Below the pieces are notes generated by a model, which worked only from the letters and a program-made list of their open reading frames with translations, was not told where the DNA came from and made no database searches. The translations under genes were made by a program, and so were the position numbers. A stretch of DNA of 10,826 nt from Acidobacteriaceae bacterium (GTDB lineage Bacteria; Acidobacteriota; Terriglobia; Terriglobales; SbA1): positions 609 to 11,434 of the forward strand of contig PMHI01000080.1 of assembly GCA_003156615.1 (NCBI GenBank), in the 5' to 3' direction. Numbering within the stretch: position 1 is the stretch's first letter; each line of letters begins with the position of its first letter. Below are positions 1 to 7,203 of this stretch, piece after piece.

Positions 1-930
1 CGTTTGATCCAGGCAGCCTGCGAACGTGGACTAGAGCGGATCAGCGAGCAGCTTCTTGTGATCATCTCGGAAGAGCGCGAGGCACTTCAACGGCCGATCG
101 AGGAATCGGAAACCCGCATTGCCGTAATGAAGCAGACCATTGGCGATGCCGAGCGTTCGATGAGGGAGCTCGGGTTTCTGTTCATGGCTGAACAACAGCA
201 TATTTCAGATATGTTCGTCGATCGTCATAAGACATTTCTCGCACGCGTGTTGCCGCAGGCGCACAAGCAGTTCGATGTTTCACTGCAATCGATATCTGGC
301 TGGCTCGGTCCATCGTATCGGCGACGTACTTTCCACGAGGCGCAAGAACTGGCACGCCGTCATGTCATGCCATGGCTGAAGCCCGAGCAGGAGAAAGCAG
401 AGAACGAATACCGGCGTGTAGCATTGCGGTTCGTAGACATGGCCAACGAGTTTCTAAAGAAACTTGCGAATGCCGGCATTCCCGAGTTGGCCCGGATGCC
501 CCACGCGCTCGATCCGGAACGCGGATTTCGCGTACGCTCTGAATTCACTTTTTATGAGTTCAGAGACGTCGCGCAGCCTGCCTCACCGCTGCGCTGGCTC
601 GCCGACCTGATTCTTGGACTAGTTGGCGCCCGGTGGGTTATTAGGAACGAGGCCCAAGAGTTTCTCACCAGGCTGCTCGAAACCAACAGCACTCGCGTGC
701 AGAGCGACGTTCTCAACCGGATTCGGGAGAGCCGAGGGAAGTTAGAAGCCGAGATTCGCAGACTGCTTCATGAAGTGAGCAGGATTGCGGAACAGGCCCT
801 AGTCCGCGCCCGAAAATTAATGGAAGACGGCGAGCCTGCGGTTCAGGCGGAATTGAGTCGCTTGCATGGGTTGGAACACGAAGTGACTGCCCTCCGCGGA
901 TCCACACAGCTCAATGCATCGCGGGTGTGA
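1..930 (+). CDS. C-terminal part of a dynamin-like GTPase (5' end outside window)
   Basis: The frame is open from the first base, so the gene begins upstream; the TTG at 4 is not a credible start. The visible 309 residues are mostly charged amphipathic helix. Residues 40-160 and 215-295 (counted from the TTG) have coiled-coil character, and a hydrophobic stretch lies at about 195-213 (PLRWLADLILGLVGARWVI). A helical stalk, a short membrane-interacting segment and a second long helix before the C-terminus is the tail layout of bacterial dynamin-family proteins. The GTPase domain would lie upstream and cannot be checked. The product would bind and remodel membrane. The gene ends 13 bases from the convergent MutS-like operon. 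A second dynamin-like gene lies at 5160-6851; bacterial dynamin-like proteins are often encoded in pairs. It could instead be another coiled-coil membrane protein. Confidence 0.7.
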   Translation, partial: RLIQAACERGLERISEQLLVIISEEREALQRPIEESETRIAVMKQTIGDAERSMRELGFLFMAEQQHISDMFVDRHKTFLARVLPQAHKQFDVSLQSISGWLGPSYRRRTFHEAQELARRHVMPWLKPEQEKAENEYRRVALRFVDMANEFLKKLANAGIPELARMPHALDPERGFRVRSEFTFYEFRDVAQPASPLRWLADLILGLVGARWVIRNEAQEFLTRLLETNSTRVQSDVLNRIRESRGKLEAEIRRLLHEVSRIAEQALVRARKLMEDGEPAVQAELSRLHGLEHEVTALRGSTQLNASRV

Positions 931-943
931 ATCCGACTCCGAT

Positions 944-2539
944 TCAACTGCTCATCGTTGGTCCGGCAGCAACCGTCTGATCCTCAACTCCAAATACCTT
1001 GTTGTACAAGTCTTGGCCGTAACTGGTCTGGAGGGGCTCACCTTCTGCCAGCTTGAAAGTTCGCGTTCCATCCGCTTCTCGTTCGGCACGCAGGAAAATG
1101 GCACTTTTGTCCTTTTCGTTGAAAAAGCCCCGCGCAAATTCGTACAAGTGGGTCACGTAGAAGACCTTCATCCCCTTTTCCAATAAAGCGCGAACAATCT
1201 GTGTCGCGATTTCTGAGCCTTCTCGCTCGTTTGTCGCTGCGAATGATTCATTGAAGAGCAAGATCGAATTCGGCACAAGGTGCTCGACGATGTCGCTCAT
1301 TCTCGCGAGTTCCTCATCAAATTTCCCGCTCTTCATGCTGGTGTCTTCTTCACGCTTGTAGTGAGTAAACAGGGCAGAGCAGATTTCAGCCTTGAAGTCG
1401 TCGGCCCCAACGAACAAGCCGCATTGCATCATCAACTGCGCAAGCCCGATGCTCCGCAGGAAAGTCGTTTTCCCACCCTGGTTCGCGCCGGTGATGATCA
1501 CCAAGTTCTTTTGTTTCGCATGAAGGGCATTCCCGACGACGCCGTGATTCATCGTGAGGCAGAGGGTGACATCGTACAATCCGCTGAACTCATGGCTGCG
1601 TTCGCCCGATGGCACCGGGGTTGGAAAAGCAATAGGCATTCGGTGCGATGCCAGTTCGGTATGTAGATTGAGGCAGCCCACGTAAAACGCCAATTCTGTC
1701 CGCAGCGCCTTGAAGAAGCCGAGCACATGATCGGAGGATTGAGTCAGCGCAAGCGCAACGCGGGAGATCCCTCGGTTCCGCATATCCGATAAGATCCGCG
1801 CACCTGCCTCGTCGCGGGGGTCGAGACGGAAACTGTAGGAAACAGGTCCCTTGCCAAGAAGGCGGTCGAGCCAGGTCTGCTCCTTACCGTGCGCCTTGCG
1901 CAGCATGTAGTGGATGCCTTCGTTGCTGTTGCCAAGTTCAGCGCTTAATAGCGCGCCCTTGCGGAATTTCAATTCTTTCAAATGGCTCTTTATCGTTTCG
2001 AGGAATTGCTCACTCAACTCTTTCTTGAGCATTGCAAAGAGTGACCTGAAACCCTCGGACTCGAAGTTGCTGTCGTTCTCTTCGGCGATAATCCTAACCT
2101 TCCGGAGCACATTCAGAAAGGTTTCCATCAAGTCCACAGAGCCGTAGAGCATCGAACTGGGATAGCTACCGGACAGGCTCCACCACTGTCTCCTCGTTTC
2201 TTCCGCCACGGCTGTCATGAGGTCGTAGAGTCCCCTCACTGCGACAGGGTTCTTCAAGCAGTCTCTCAGGATCGCTTGCCTGTAAAGGATTGTGTCGAAG
2301 TCGTTTCGCACCCCGGAGAGAAGCGCTTGCTGCGCCACCTCAAGCACGAACTCGTCGGCGCCTGCCATGGCGCGCAGCAACGTATTCAGTTCCAAGTCTT
2401 TCGTCAACTCAGGCGCGTTCAACAGCACGGCTCGCAGAAGAGTATCCCGATCCACCTCCTGTCGCCGAACATATCTATTCTGTGACGCGGGCCGGTACAG
2501 CTCGAAATCCCTCTCCCGATGCATCAGCAGAACTTTCAT
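944..2539 (-). CDS. MutS-like ATPase, second of a paralogous pair
   Basis: This 531-residue protein has a MutS-type helical core/lever region (about 30-300; note [15 protein letters not shown] near 81-95) followed by the MutS ABC ATPase domain. Walker A is [10 protein letters not shown] (350-359), a signature-like segment is at about 396-416 ([14 protein letters not shown]), Walker B is SILLFNE (425-431), and the H-loop is VTH with His464. There is no N-terminal mismatch-recognition domain with its Phe-x-Glu motif and no C-terminal Smr nuclease, so it is neither MutS nor MutS2 proper. The Walker B acidic pair is Asn-Glu instead of Asp-Glu; the catalytic Glu431 is kept. The start ATG overlaps the stop of the preceding MutS-like gene as ATGA (2536-2539), implying coupled translation and probably a heterodimer. 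Its DNA substrate is unknown. Control is probably by the fluoride riboswitch at the head of the operon. Confidence 0.88.
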   Translation of the reverse strand: MKVLLMHRERDFELYRPASQNRYVRRQEVDRDTLLRAVLLNAPELTKDLELNTLLRAMAGADEFVLEVAQQALLSGVRNDFDTILYRQAILRDCLKNPVAVRGLYDLMTAVAEETRRQWWSLSGSYPSSMLYGSVDLMETFLNVLRKVRIIAEENDSNFESEGFRSLFAMLKKELSEQFLETIKSHLKELKFRKGALLSAELGNSNEGIHYMLRKAHGKEQTWLDRLLGKGPVSYSFRLDPRDEAGARILSDMRNRGISRVALALTQSSDHVLGFFKALRTELAFYVGCLNLHTELASHRMPIAFPTPVPSGERSHEFSGLYDVTLCLTMNHGVVGNALHAKQKNLVIITGANQGGKTTFLRSIGLAQLMMQCGLFVGADDFKAEICSALFTHYKREEDTSMKSGKFDEELARMSDIVEHLVPNSILLFNESFAATNEREGSEIATQIVRALLEKGMKVFYVTHLYEFARGFFNEKDKSAIFLRAEREADGTRTFKLAEGEPLQTSYGQDLYNKVFGVEDQTVAAGPTMSS

Positions 2540-4071
2540 ACTTCGATCCGCTCCTTGAGCAAGCTGTATGTGACCCGGTACTTCTCGGCGATCGCGTGCG
2601 CATAGGCGAGTCCGTCGGCTCGTCGTCGTTCTAATTTATAGGTGCGATCTGCTGGGTTCTGCGGGTCGACAGTGCTGACGACGCTGACCGTTTTCTCGTT
2701 GAATGATGCCAATTCATCAAGAAAAGTCACCCAGACCCCCAACAGGTCCAGATCAGTAATCTGAGCCATGACTTTCTTGCTCAGAAACACAGCGTCCTGC
2801 ACCGTCGTCGAGGAGAAGATTTCGTTCATGATGACGATACTGTTCGGGGTCGCGTGGTCGAGGATTTGGCGAATTCGAACGAGATCGTTGTGCAGCTTGC
2901 CGCGGAGATTCGTGATGTTCTCTTCGCGTTCGAAATCTGCGAAAAGGTGGTCGTAGAGAAATAGGCGGGCCTCTTTACCTGGAACTGGGCAGCCCAGACA
3001 GCCCAGATAATGCAATTGGCCGAACATGCGGGCGAAGGTGGTCTTGCCGCCCTGGTTCGGACCGGAAACGACGAAGATGCGCTCCGAGCCAACCAGAGAG
3101 AAATCATTTAGGACGACCGCAGCGTTTTCCCGAATCAGCTTGCCGCCCAGTGCGATATCGAAAGCGTCGCGCGTTCCTATTTCTTTTGAAGTTCGTGAGA
3201 GCACTGGCAAGCAGAAGGTCAGGCCCGCTGGCCGGAACTTGTCGATGTACGTGAGGTAGGCAACGTAGAAATGGATCTCTCGATCAAAGCGCGCGATCGT
3301 TTCGTCGAGATAATCTGTATGCGCTGCACTGAATTCATCGAGTGCGCGAAATGCGTCGGGATACAACAGTGCGACACCATCCAGAATGTCGGCCTGGATG
3401 TGATTCATGCCATCGCGGATCGGGACCTTGAGTTGGTAATCAATCGCCGTTTCCCGCCTGAATTTGCTAAAAGTTTCTTCTACGGCGGCGCTGTAGTCGC
3501 TCTCTCCGTCATAGTGACGAACTGTGATGGAATCGTCCTTCAAGAGGAGGCCGTACCTGACGCTAGACAGATCCAAGCGCAGCTTTTCAGTTTCTGTAGC
3601 GAGATTCCTGAATGAGGAGGACCCTACGTAGTCTGTCAGGTATCTGCGGAATGCCTGCAAGCCGCGCGACTCCAAATGGAGTTCACCTAGGTGCTGTAAG
3701 AGCCGCTCGACTGCTTGGCAGTAGATCTCGACCGCCCCGAGGAAGCCGCGCTCAATTGCGTACTTGAAGTAGAGATCCTTCGCTTGCTTAAGACGCTCGC
3801 GCATGGCGCGCATTTGCGCTGAGAACGATTTGACGGCCTCCATCAGACGGGCGCACTCGAAATCCCGCATGACCTCTTGACGGTACGAGATCGCATCGAG
3901 CTCATGCAGTCGCACGTAGAAAAAAGGGGCGAGATTGTAATCCTTCCAACCTTCTGTAATTGCTTGGACGACCTGGCCGAGATTGAGATCTTTGAAGAAT
4001 TCAGGCGATTCCTCGCTGTCGACATTCCTGCCGCTCTCCAGATTCTCAAACAGAATGCTGTGGAACTCCAT
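2536..4071 (-). CDS. MutS-like ATPase, first of a paralogous pair
   Basis: This is a 511-residue MutS-like ATPase, paralogous to its downstream neighbour. The helical lever region spans about 30-300, with [11 protein letters not shown] near 61-71 matching the paralog. The ATPase domain has Walker [11 protein letters not shown] (336-345) and Walker B SIVIMNE (411-417), again with Asn before the catalytic Glu417. The H-loop reads VTF, with Phe450 where MutS proteins have His; the partner keeps His, so the two ATP sites would not be equivalent. Mismatch-recognition and Smr domains are absent. The ATG at 4071 is preferred over one at 4101: AAAGGAG lies at 4084-4090, 12 bases upstream, directly after the stop of the ATPase gene, and the extra 10 residues ([10 protein letters not shown]) read like translated Shine-Dalgarno sequence. 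The gene sits 19 bases after its upstream neighbour and overlaps the next by 4. Confidence 0.88.
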   Translation of the reverse strand: MEFHSILFENLESGRNVDSEESPEFFKDLNLGQVVQAITEGWKDYNLAPFFYVRLHELDAISYRQEVMRDFECARLMEAVKSFSAQMRAMRERLKQAKDLYFKYAIERGFLGAVEIYCQAVERLLQHLGELHLESRGLQAFRRYLTDYVGSSSFRNLATETEKLRLDLSSVRYGLLLKDDSITVRHYDGESDYSAAVEETFSKFRRETAIDYQLKVPIRDGMNHIQADILDGVALLYPDAFRALDEFSAAHTDYLDETIARFDREIHFYVAYLTYIDKFRPAGLTFCLPVLSRTSKEIGTRDAFDIALGGKLIRENAAVVLNDFSLVGSERIFVVSGPNQGGKTTFARMFGQLHYLGCLGCPVPGKEARLFLYDHLFADFEREENITNLRGKLHNDLVRIRQILDHATPNSIVIMNEIFSSTTVQDAVFLSKKVMAQITDLDLLGVWVTFLDELASFNEKTVSVVSTVDPQNPADRTYKLERRRADGLAYAHAIAEKYRVTYSLLKERIEV

Positions 4072-4090
4072 CGTCTCTTTAATCTCCTTT

Positions 4091-4876
4091 CTACAACGCA
4101 TTCTCTGCGTGCCAGCCGAGCCGAAAATCGATGTACAGAGGCGAGGTTTTGACGTATTCGCCGAGACGATATTTCGGATGAACTGCCATTTGCATCATTC
4201 TTACGATTGCACCGGGCGAACCTTGGCCCAGATCCACCACACGCTCGATAAATTCGGGGAGATTCGTTGCCCGAAGCTGGGTTCGTCGGGCAACCTCCTC
4301 AGCAAACCGGATGGCCTCTGCGTGCGTAAAATTCGTCAGCCTCATACGCTCGGAGCGCAGTGCGAATATCGGAGTCAGAAAGCCCAAGTCCTCCATGTGA
4401 GTTGAGCGCGTGATTGCTACCACGGGGGTGCCTCCGTAGAACATGAGGTCGCGGGTGTCCGCGGAAAGCGCCGCGGCCGGACCGTGCAAGTGGTCGAGCA
4501 CCACGAGGTACGTCCCGCGTCGTACTGCGTCAAGCACAATCCCGCGCAGGGAGACTGCTGATTTGCTCTTGACCGCCTGCGGATTCCGTAACCAACGACG
4601 GACGGAGCGATCCCGAGAAGCTAGGAGAGCAAGGGCAAGACTTTGAAAAACCACCAGGGGCGAGGTTGCGTCGGGACAATACAGCACTTCGGGGAAGACC
4701 TGCATTACGCGGCGAAGCAGGAACGTCTTTCCGGAGCCGCTAGATCCGTGTAGCACGAAAGATTCACGGGCCGAAAGGCGCTCTCCTAGCTCCGCGATCT
4801 CCTTGGCGCGCCCAAAAACAAATTCGCTACTTTCGAAGGTTTCCGCACAGGATGGAAGGAATTGCCTCGCGGTCAT
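4091..4876 (-). CDS. AAA-type P-loop ATPase, first gene of the MutS-like operon
   Basis: This is a 261-residue protein with one AAA/STAND-like ATPase domain. A motif resembling the N-terminal box of ORC/Cdc6-like ATPases ([12 protein letters not shown], 19-30) precedes P-loop GSSGSGKT (44-51), Walker [10 protein letters not shown] (123-131), a sensor-1-like strand VVAITRS (152-158) and a lid helix beginning near GSPGAIVRM (219-227). The residue after the Walker B Asp128 is His, not the usual acidic residue, so hydrolysis may be slow or need a partner. It probably loads or regulates the two MutS-like proteins encoded 19 bases downstream; that role is inferred. The frame is open to an ATG at 4963, but that codon lies inside the riboswitch pseudoknot strand, and the extra 29 residues translate the aptamer end and the expression platform. 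The ATG at 4876 (MTARQFL) is therefore chosen, although its Shine-Dalgarno sequence is poor. Confidence 0.8.
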   Translation of the reverse strand: MTARQFLPSCAETFESSEFVFGRAKEIAELGERLSARESFVLHGSSGSGKTFLLRRVMQVFPEVLYCPDATSPLVVFQSLALALLASRDRSVRRWLRNPQAVKSKSAVSLRGIVLDAVRRGTYLVVLDHLHGPAAALSADTRDLMFYGGTPVVAITRSTHMEDLGFLTPIFALRSERMRLTNFTHAEAIRFAEEVARRTQLRATNLPEFIERVVDLGQGSPGAIVRMMQMAVHPKYRLGEYVKTSPLYIDFRLGWHAENAL

Positions 4877-4931
4877 GCCTTCACGTTCAGGCAGTCGCCG
4901 GGGAGCGGGGGCGGTCCTTATTTTTTGGGTA

Positions 4932-4960
4932 ACTCCTGACACGGAATCCTCGTCAGGAGT
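4932..4960 (-). promoter_or_regulatory. Expression-platform hairpin overlapping the first riboswitch
   Basis: The RNA ACUCCUGAC (4960 to 4952) has a perfect 9-base complement GUCAGGAGU (4940 to 4932) after an 11-nt loop. The 5' arm is the pseudoknot strand of the fluoride aptamer, so hairpin and aptamer exclude each other, as in known fluoride switches. The following bases are UACCCAAAAAA, with no U-tract, so this is not a standard intrinsic terminator. The 3' arm contains AGGAG, which the hairpin would bury. A translational or Rho-linked mechanism is possible. The hairpin is seen; the mechanism is inferred. Confidence 0.6.
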
Positions 4961-5016
4961 CATCAGCCATCCATCGCGATCCGAAGGACGGCGGTTAGCG
5001 GTGGAACTCCTTCACC
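4952..5016 (-). ncRNA. Fluoride riboswitch (crcB motif), copy 1, leader of the AAA/MutS-like operon
   Basis: Read on the minus strand, the RNA starts with GGUGAAGGAGUUCCACC (5' hairpin). It continues through the linker CUAACCGCC and a second hairpin GCCGUCC/GGAUGGC (4986-4992 with 4966-4972; seven pairs including one G-U), and ends with CUGAUGACUCCUGAC. The loop AGGAGU (5006-5011) is complementary to ACUCCU (4955-4960), giving the pseudoknot. This order of elements and the conserved AACCGC and GAUGACUCCU blocks are those of the fluoride riboswitch, which senses F- chelated by Mg2+ and usually raises expression. It begins about 9 nt after the predicted transcription start. The second copy at 6973-7036 has different hairpin bases that still pair. 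The 5' hairpin carries one extra C compared with copy 2. Confidence 0.9.
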
Positions 5017-5031
5017 GGTAACGACTCTTTC

Positions 5032-5060
5032 AGTCTTGAGCAGAAGCTGCCTCTTGTCAA
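5032..5060 (-). promoter_or_regulatory. Probable sigma-70 promoter of the AAA/MutS-like operon
   Basis: On the minus strand a perfect -35 box TTGACA (5055-5060) is followed by a 17-base spacer and AAGACT (5032-5037) in the -10 position. The -10 box is weak, matching three of six consensus bases. Transcription would begin near 5025, placing the aptamer's first hairpin about 9 nt from the RNA 5' end, the same geometry as at the second riboswitch. The promoter lies in the 143 bases between the stop of the dynamin-like gene (5160) and the riboswitch, so the operon is transcribed independently of that gene. Confidence 0.55.
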
Positions 5061-5159
5061 GGCGGGAAGCGTCAGCAGGGTATCTTCTTAGCGATCTCAA
5101 CCCAATTGTCGTCCAAAAAGCATGACTCCCGTAGCTAATTACGAAAACTAGGAAAATAC

Positions 5160-6851
5160 CTACATGATGTCCCTTACCGTGAAGACCGCGTTGACACTCC
5201 GGTGACCGACGAGCAGCTGAAGCGCCTGAAGGTAGGAATTATGTTCCTCGGAACTCGCCAGATCCCGCCGCAGGGCGTCGTGTTTAATGGCGTAGCGCTG
5301 CATGTCCTCTGCAATTCGTTCCATAAGTGCCGCCTCACGACATAAGAGGAGCTTGCGAACTGACTCGCTTTTCGTGCGGCGTAGCACTAACTGCAAGTGG
5401 GGGAGACAAAGAGCTGATAGGGGGAGCTTATCGGGTTCCGGACTTTCGCTGGTTCTGCTGACAATTGAGGCTACTACCTGATCTTCTGTCGCCCAGCGAA
5501 CCTGGCAGGCAGGACAGTGCGATTCAAGCAGCGGAGACGAGAAGTCGTTAGATTCTTGAGTACCATTTGCTGCCAGATGACGCAGCCTCTCGGCCATTTG
5601 GTTCAGAAGTGCCGGGTATGCCGTGCAAACACCGCGGGGAGAAGCGACTTGCTCGTAGTGCCACGTGTGTAATGGACAAAATCCTCCGTCTTTGGCGTGC
5701 TGTTCCTGACTTCGGGGCCGGGTACTGAGATCGTATTGATATCTCGCTAGAAACTTCATGGTCTTCCCCATGACTGCTTTACAAACTTCGCAGCTGCTAA
5801 CATTTTCGAGCCGGAGCACAGCACCCGACCGTGACTCAAACGACGTTTCGTTCAGTGCTGCCGACGCTTCGGGGACGTTTGGGTCGATTTGCTGCCGCAA
5901 GCCATGAAGTTTGGGAATCAAGCTGTCAGTTTGCTGATCCAGCAAGGCTTGCATTTCGGCTAGCGTGCGATCACACATCGAAGACAAGAACATTTGTGCG
6001 CGGTTGTTAGCCAAGAAATCCACTAGCGCGTTCTCAAAGTCCAGTAGGCCGCTGTCGCGCAGTTTCTCTGCATCGCCCACCTGTTTTGCGGCCAATCCAT
6101 CTCTGGCTGAGACCGAAAACGGTGCGACTGCCTTCTCCCCAAGCACATTGTGAGCAGTCTTCTGGACGTACTGAATTATTTCTGCCCGTGAATCAGGAGG
6201 CACAGTGTCCTGCTTATTAATGACAATGAACATGGCACGCACTGAGGTCAATGCATAGTGGAGAAATCGCATTTCATCTTCCGAGAGCGGGCTCTCGTAG
6301 CTGGTGACAAGCACCAGCACGTCGATTTCTGGAATGAATTTTTCCGTCGTCTTCGTGTTTTCGAAGATCGCGGAGCCGAGACCGGGAGTGTCTACGAAGA
6401 AGAATCCCCGGCGAAGAATTTCTGCTGGCAACTGAATCTCCGCCGAGTGAATCCGTTTTGCGTTTCCTGGATTTCCTTTCTCCGTTACGTATTCCGGCAA
6501 TTCTTGAAGTGTAGCCTCTCCCCTCAGCCTCGACCCTTCGTAGTTGAGCAGAACTCTCTCGCTGGTGCCGTAACGAACGTATGTAATCACGGAGGTGAGC
6601 GGAACAATCCCGGTTGGCAGACGGTCCATTCCGAGTACTGCGTTCATCAAGGACGATTTCCCGCGGCTGAACCGCCCAGCCACGACGACCGTGAACCGGT
6701 CTTCGGCCAAGCGAGTCAGCAGATCACGCCACGGCCGTTCCGCATCATAACGCCGGTTTGAATCCTTCTCTCGTTCGGAAGCGATGAGTTGCCCGGACCG
6801 GATCAGTTCGGCCAGTTCGAATTTGATTTGCTCGTATGTTTTCAAGTCCAT
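5160..6851 (-). CDS. Dynamin-like GTPase fused to a Cys/His-rich (probably zinc-binding) domain
   Basis: This 563-residue protein has a full dynamin-type GTPase domain: G1 GRFSRGKSS (59-67), a G2 Thr in PLTSV (84-88), G3 DTPG (154-157), G4 NKQD (212-215) and a G5-like SAR (248-250). A short helical region (about 270-345) follows. The C-terminus has two matching cysteine/histidine units: CEVC (354-357) with CPLH (392-395), then CPAC (446-449) with CLPH (482-485). Each unit could hold one zinc; the pattern resembles DUF6062-type domains, from memory. No clear membrane helix is seen. The start ATG has GGAG nine bases upstream (6861-6864). The gene has its own promoter and a fluoride riboswitch about 120 bases upstream. 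GTP binding is strongly supported; a role in membrane remodelling or scaffolding is inferred from the family. Confidence 0.88.
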   Translation of the reverse strand: MDLKTYEQIKFELAELIRSGQLIASEREKDSNRRYDAERPWRDLLTRLAEDRFTVVVAGRFSRGKSSLMNAVLGMDRLPTGIVPLTSVITYVRYGTSERVLLNYEGSRLRGEATLQELPEYVTEKGNPGNAKRIHSAEIQLPAEILRRGFFFVDTPGLGSAIFENTKTTEKFIPEIDVLVLVTSYESPLSEDEMRFLHYALTSVRAMFIVINKQDTVPPDSRAEIIQYVQKTAHNVLGEKAVAPFSVSARDGLAAKQVGDAEKLRDSGLLDFENALVDFLANNRAQMFLSSMCDRTLAEMQALLDQQTDSLIPKLHGLRQQIDPNVPEASAALNETSFESRSGAVLRLENVSSCEVCKAVMGKTMKFLARYQYDLSTRPRSQEQHAKDGGFCPLHTWHYEQVASPRGVCTAYPALLNQMAERLRHLAANGTQESNDFSSPLLESHCPACQVRWATEDQVVASIVSRTSESPEPDKLPLSALCLPHLQLVLRRTKSESVRKLLLCREAALMERIAEDMQRYAIKHDALRRDLASSEEHNSYLQALQLLVGHRSVNAVFTVRDIM

Positions 6852-6858
6852 GGTTTAA

Positions 6859-6864
6859 GACTCC
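6859..6864 (-). promoter_or_regulatory. Ribosome binding site of the dynamin-like gene, complementary to the riboswitch
   Basis: The RNA GGAGUC contains the Shine-Dalgarno GGAG, nine bases before the ATG at 6851. All six bases are complementary to GACUCC (6977-6982), the pseudoknot strand of the upstream fluoride aptamer. Without ligand that strand could pair here and block the ribosome; fluoride binding would free the site. The complementarity is seen; the switch is inferred, and the two segments are about 110 nt apart. Confidence 0.4.
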
Positions 6865-6960
6865 GTGTAGTCTCGACCATCGCACGAGGCAGTTCCTCGG
6901 TTTGTAGCGTCGACCACGTCAAACTTTCAGCAGGGAATCCGTGACAGACATGGCTCTGCA

Positions 6961-6974
6961 ACAGGTTTCCCTGT
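6961..6974 (-). promoter_or_regulatory. GAAA-capped hairpin after the second riboswitch
   Basis: The RNA ACAGG-GAAA-CCUGU forms five perfect pairs closed by a GNRA tetraloop. It can be lengthened by CUG/CAG across a two-base bulge, which takes bases just after the pseudoknot strand. There is no following U-tract, so it is not a plain terminator. It may be the structured edge of the expression platform. Confidence 0.4.
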
Positions 6975-7036
6975 CAGGAGTCATCATCTGTCCCGATCAA
7001 GAACTGGAACAGCGGTTTGCGGTGAACTCCTTCACC
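6973..7036 (-). ncRNA. Fluoride riboswitch (crcB motif), copy 2, leader of the dynamin-like GTPase gene
   Basis: The minus-strand RNA has the 5' hairpin GGUGAAGGAGUUCACC (7021-7036), the linker GCAAACCGC, and a second hairpin CUGUUCC/GGGACAG (7006-7012 with 6988-6994; seven pairs, one U-G). The pseudoknot strand GAUGACUCCUGAC follows, whose ACUCCU (6976-6981) complements the loop AGGAGU (7026-7031). These are the defining elements of the fluoride riboswitch. Conserved bases match copy 1 while the second hairpin arms have changed on both sides and kept pairing, which is covariation supporting an RNA and not a DNA repeat. It lies about 10 nt after a predicted start of transcription and 120 bases before the GTPase start codon. 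Confidence 0.9.
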
Positions 7037-7052
7037 TTGCGGCTTTTCCATA

Positions 7053-7058
7053 ATTATA
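7053..7058 (-). promoter_or_regulatory. -10 box of the dynamin-like gene promoter
   Basis: A perfect TATAAT is present on the minus strand. No good TTGACA lies at the proper distance; TTCTAT (7077-7082, spacer 18) is the nearest, with three matches. Transcription would start near 7046, about 10 nt before the riboswitch, as at the operon promoter. Confidence 0.55.
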
Positions 7059-7203
7059 AGGCGACGAAGGCAAGGAATAGAAAAAGACCTGGAAAAGTGA
7101 ATTGAAGGCCACGAGACCAGCCGCATATTCCGTATCGCCTCGCGCTCTCACGGCTCAATTGAGTCTGAGGGCTTTCGTTTTCCTTCCTACACAGGAGTGG
7201 TCT

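Larger units (their letters stand above)
6852..7203. other. 352-base gene-free stretch: leader and promoter of the dynamin-like gene
   Basis: From right to left it holds about 145 bases with no recognised feature beyond a 10-base palindrome CTCAATTGAG (7154-7163). Then come the -10 box at 7053-7058, the fluoride riboswitch (6973-7036), the GAAA-capped hairpin and the untranslated leader ending in the GGAG site at 6861-6864. No coding sequence is seen. A 21-codon frame from 6984 only translates the riboswitch end. Confidence 0.7.

Noticed and set aside
1280..1666. Open plus-strand frames within the MutS-like genes (for example 1280-1666 and 3271-3615).
   Set aside because: They are antisense to conserved ATPase motifs, have no recognisable domains or ribosome sites, and reflect codon bias of the true strand.
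4091..4876. The AAA ATPase as a TniB/TnsC-type transposition regulator, making the locus a transposon.
   Set aside because: No DDE integrase, TniQ-like protein or end repeats are seen; the partners are MutS-like proteins.
4932..4960. The 9-base-pair hairpin as an intrinsic terminator.
   Set aside because: It is followed by ACCCAAAAAA in the RNA, with no run of U; on the plus strand, where a T-run would lie on the wrong side, it does not work either.
6258..6761. A 167-codon plus-strand frame opposite the GTPase domain.
   Set aside because: It is antisense to the G1-G3 motifs, and its composition reads as non-protein.
6921..6984. A 21-codon frame starting ATG ACT CCT GAC, like the longest-frame start of the AAA ATPase gene, as a leader peptide.
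   Set aside because: The shared codons are the riboswitch pseudoknot strand, not conserved protein; there is no ribosome site and the rest is unlike the other copy.
4952..7036. The two similar 64-65 base segments flanking the dynamin-like gene as direct repeats of a mobile element.
   Set aside because: Only the riboswitch-conserved bases are shared. The variable hairpin arms covary, there are no terminal inverted repeats or target duplications, and no transposase lies between them.
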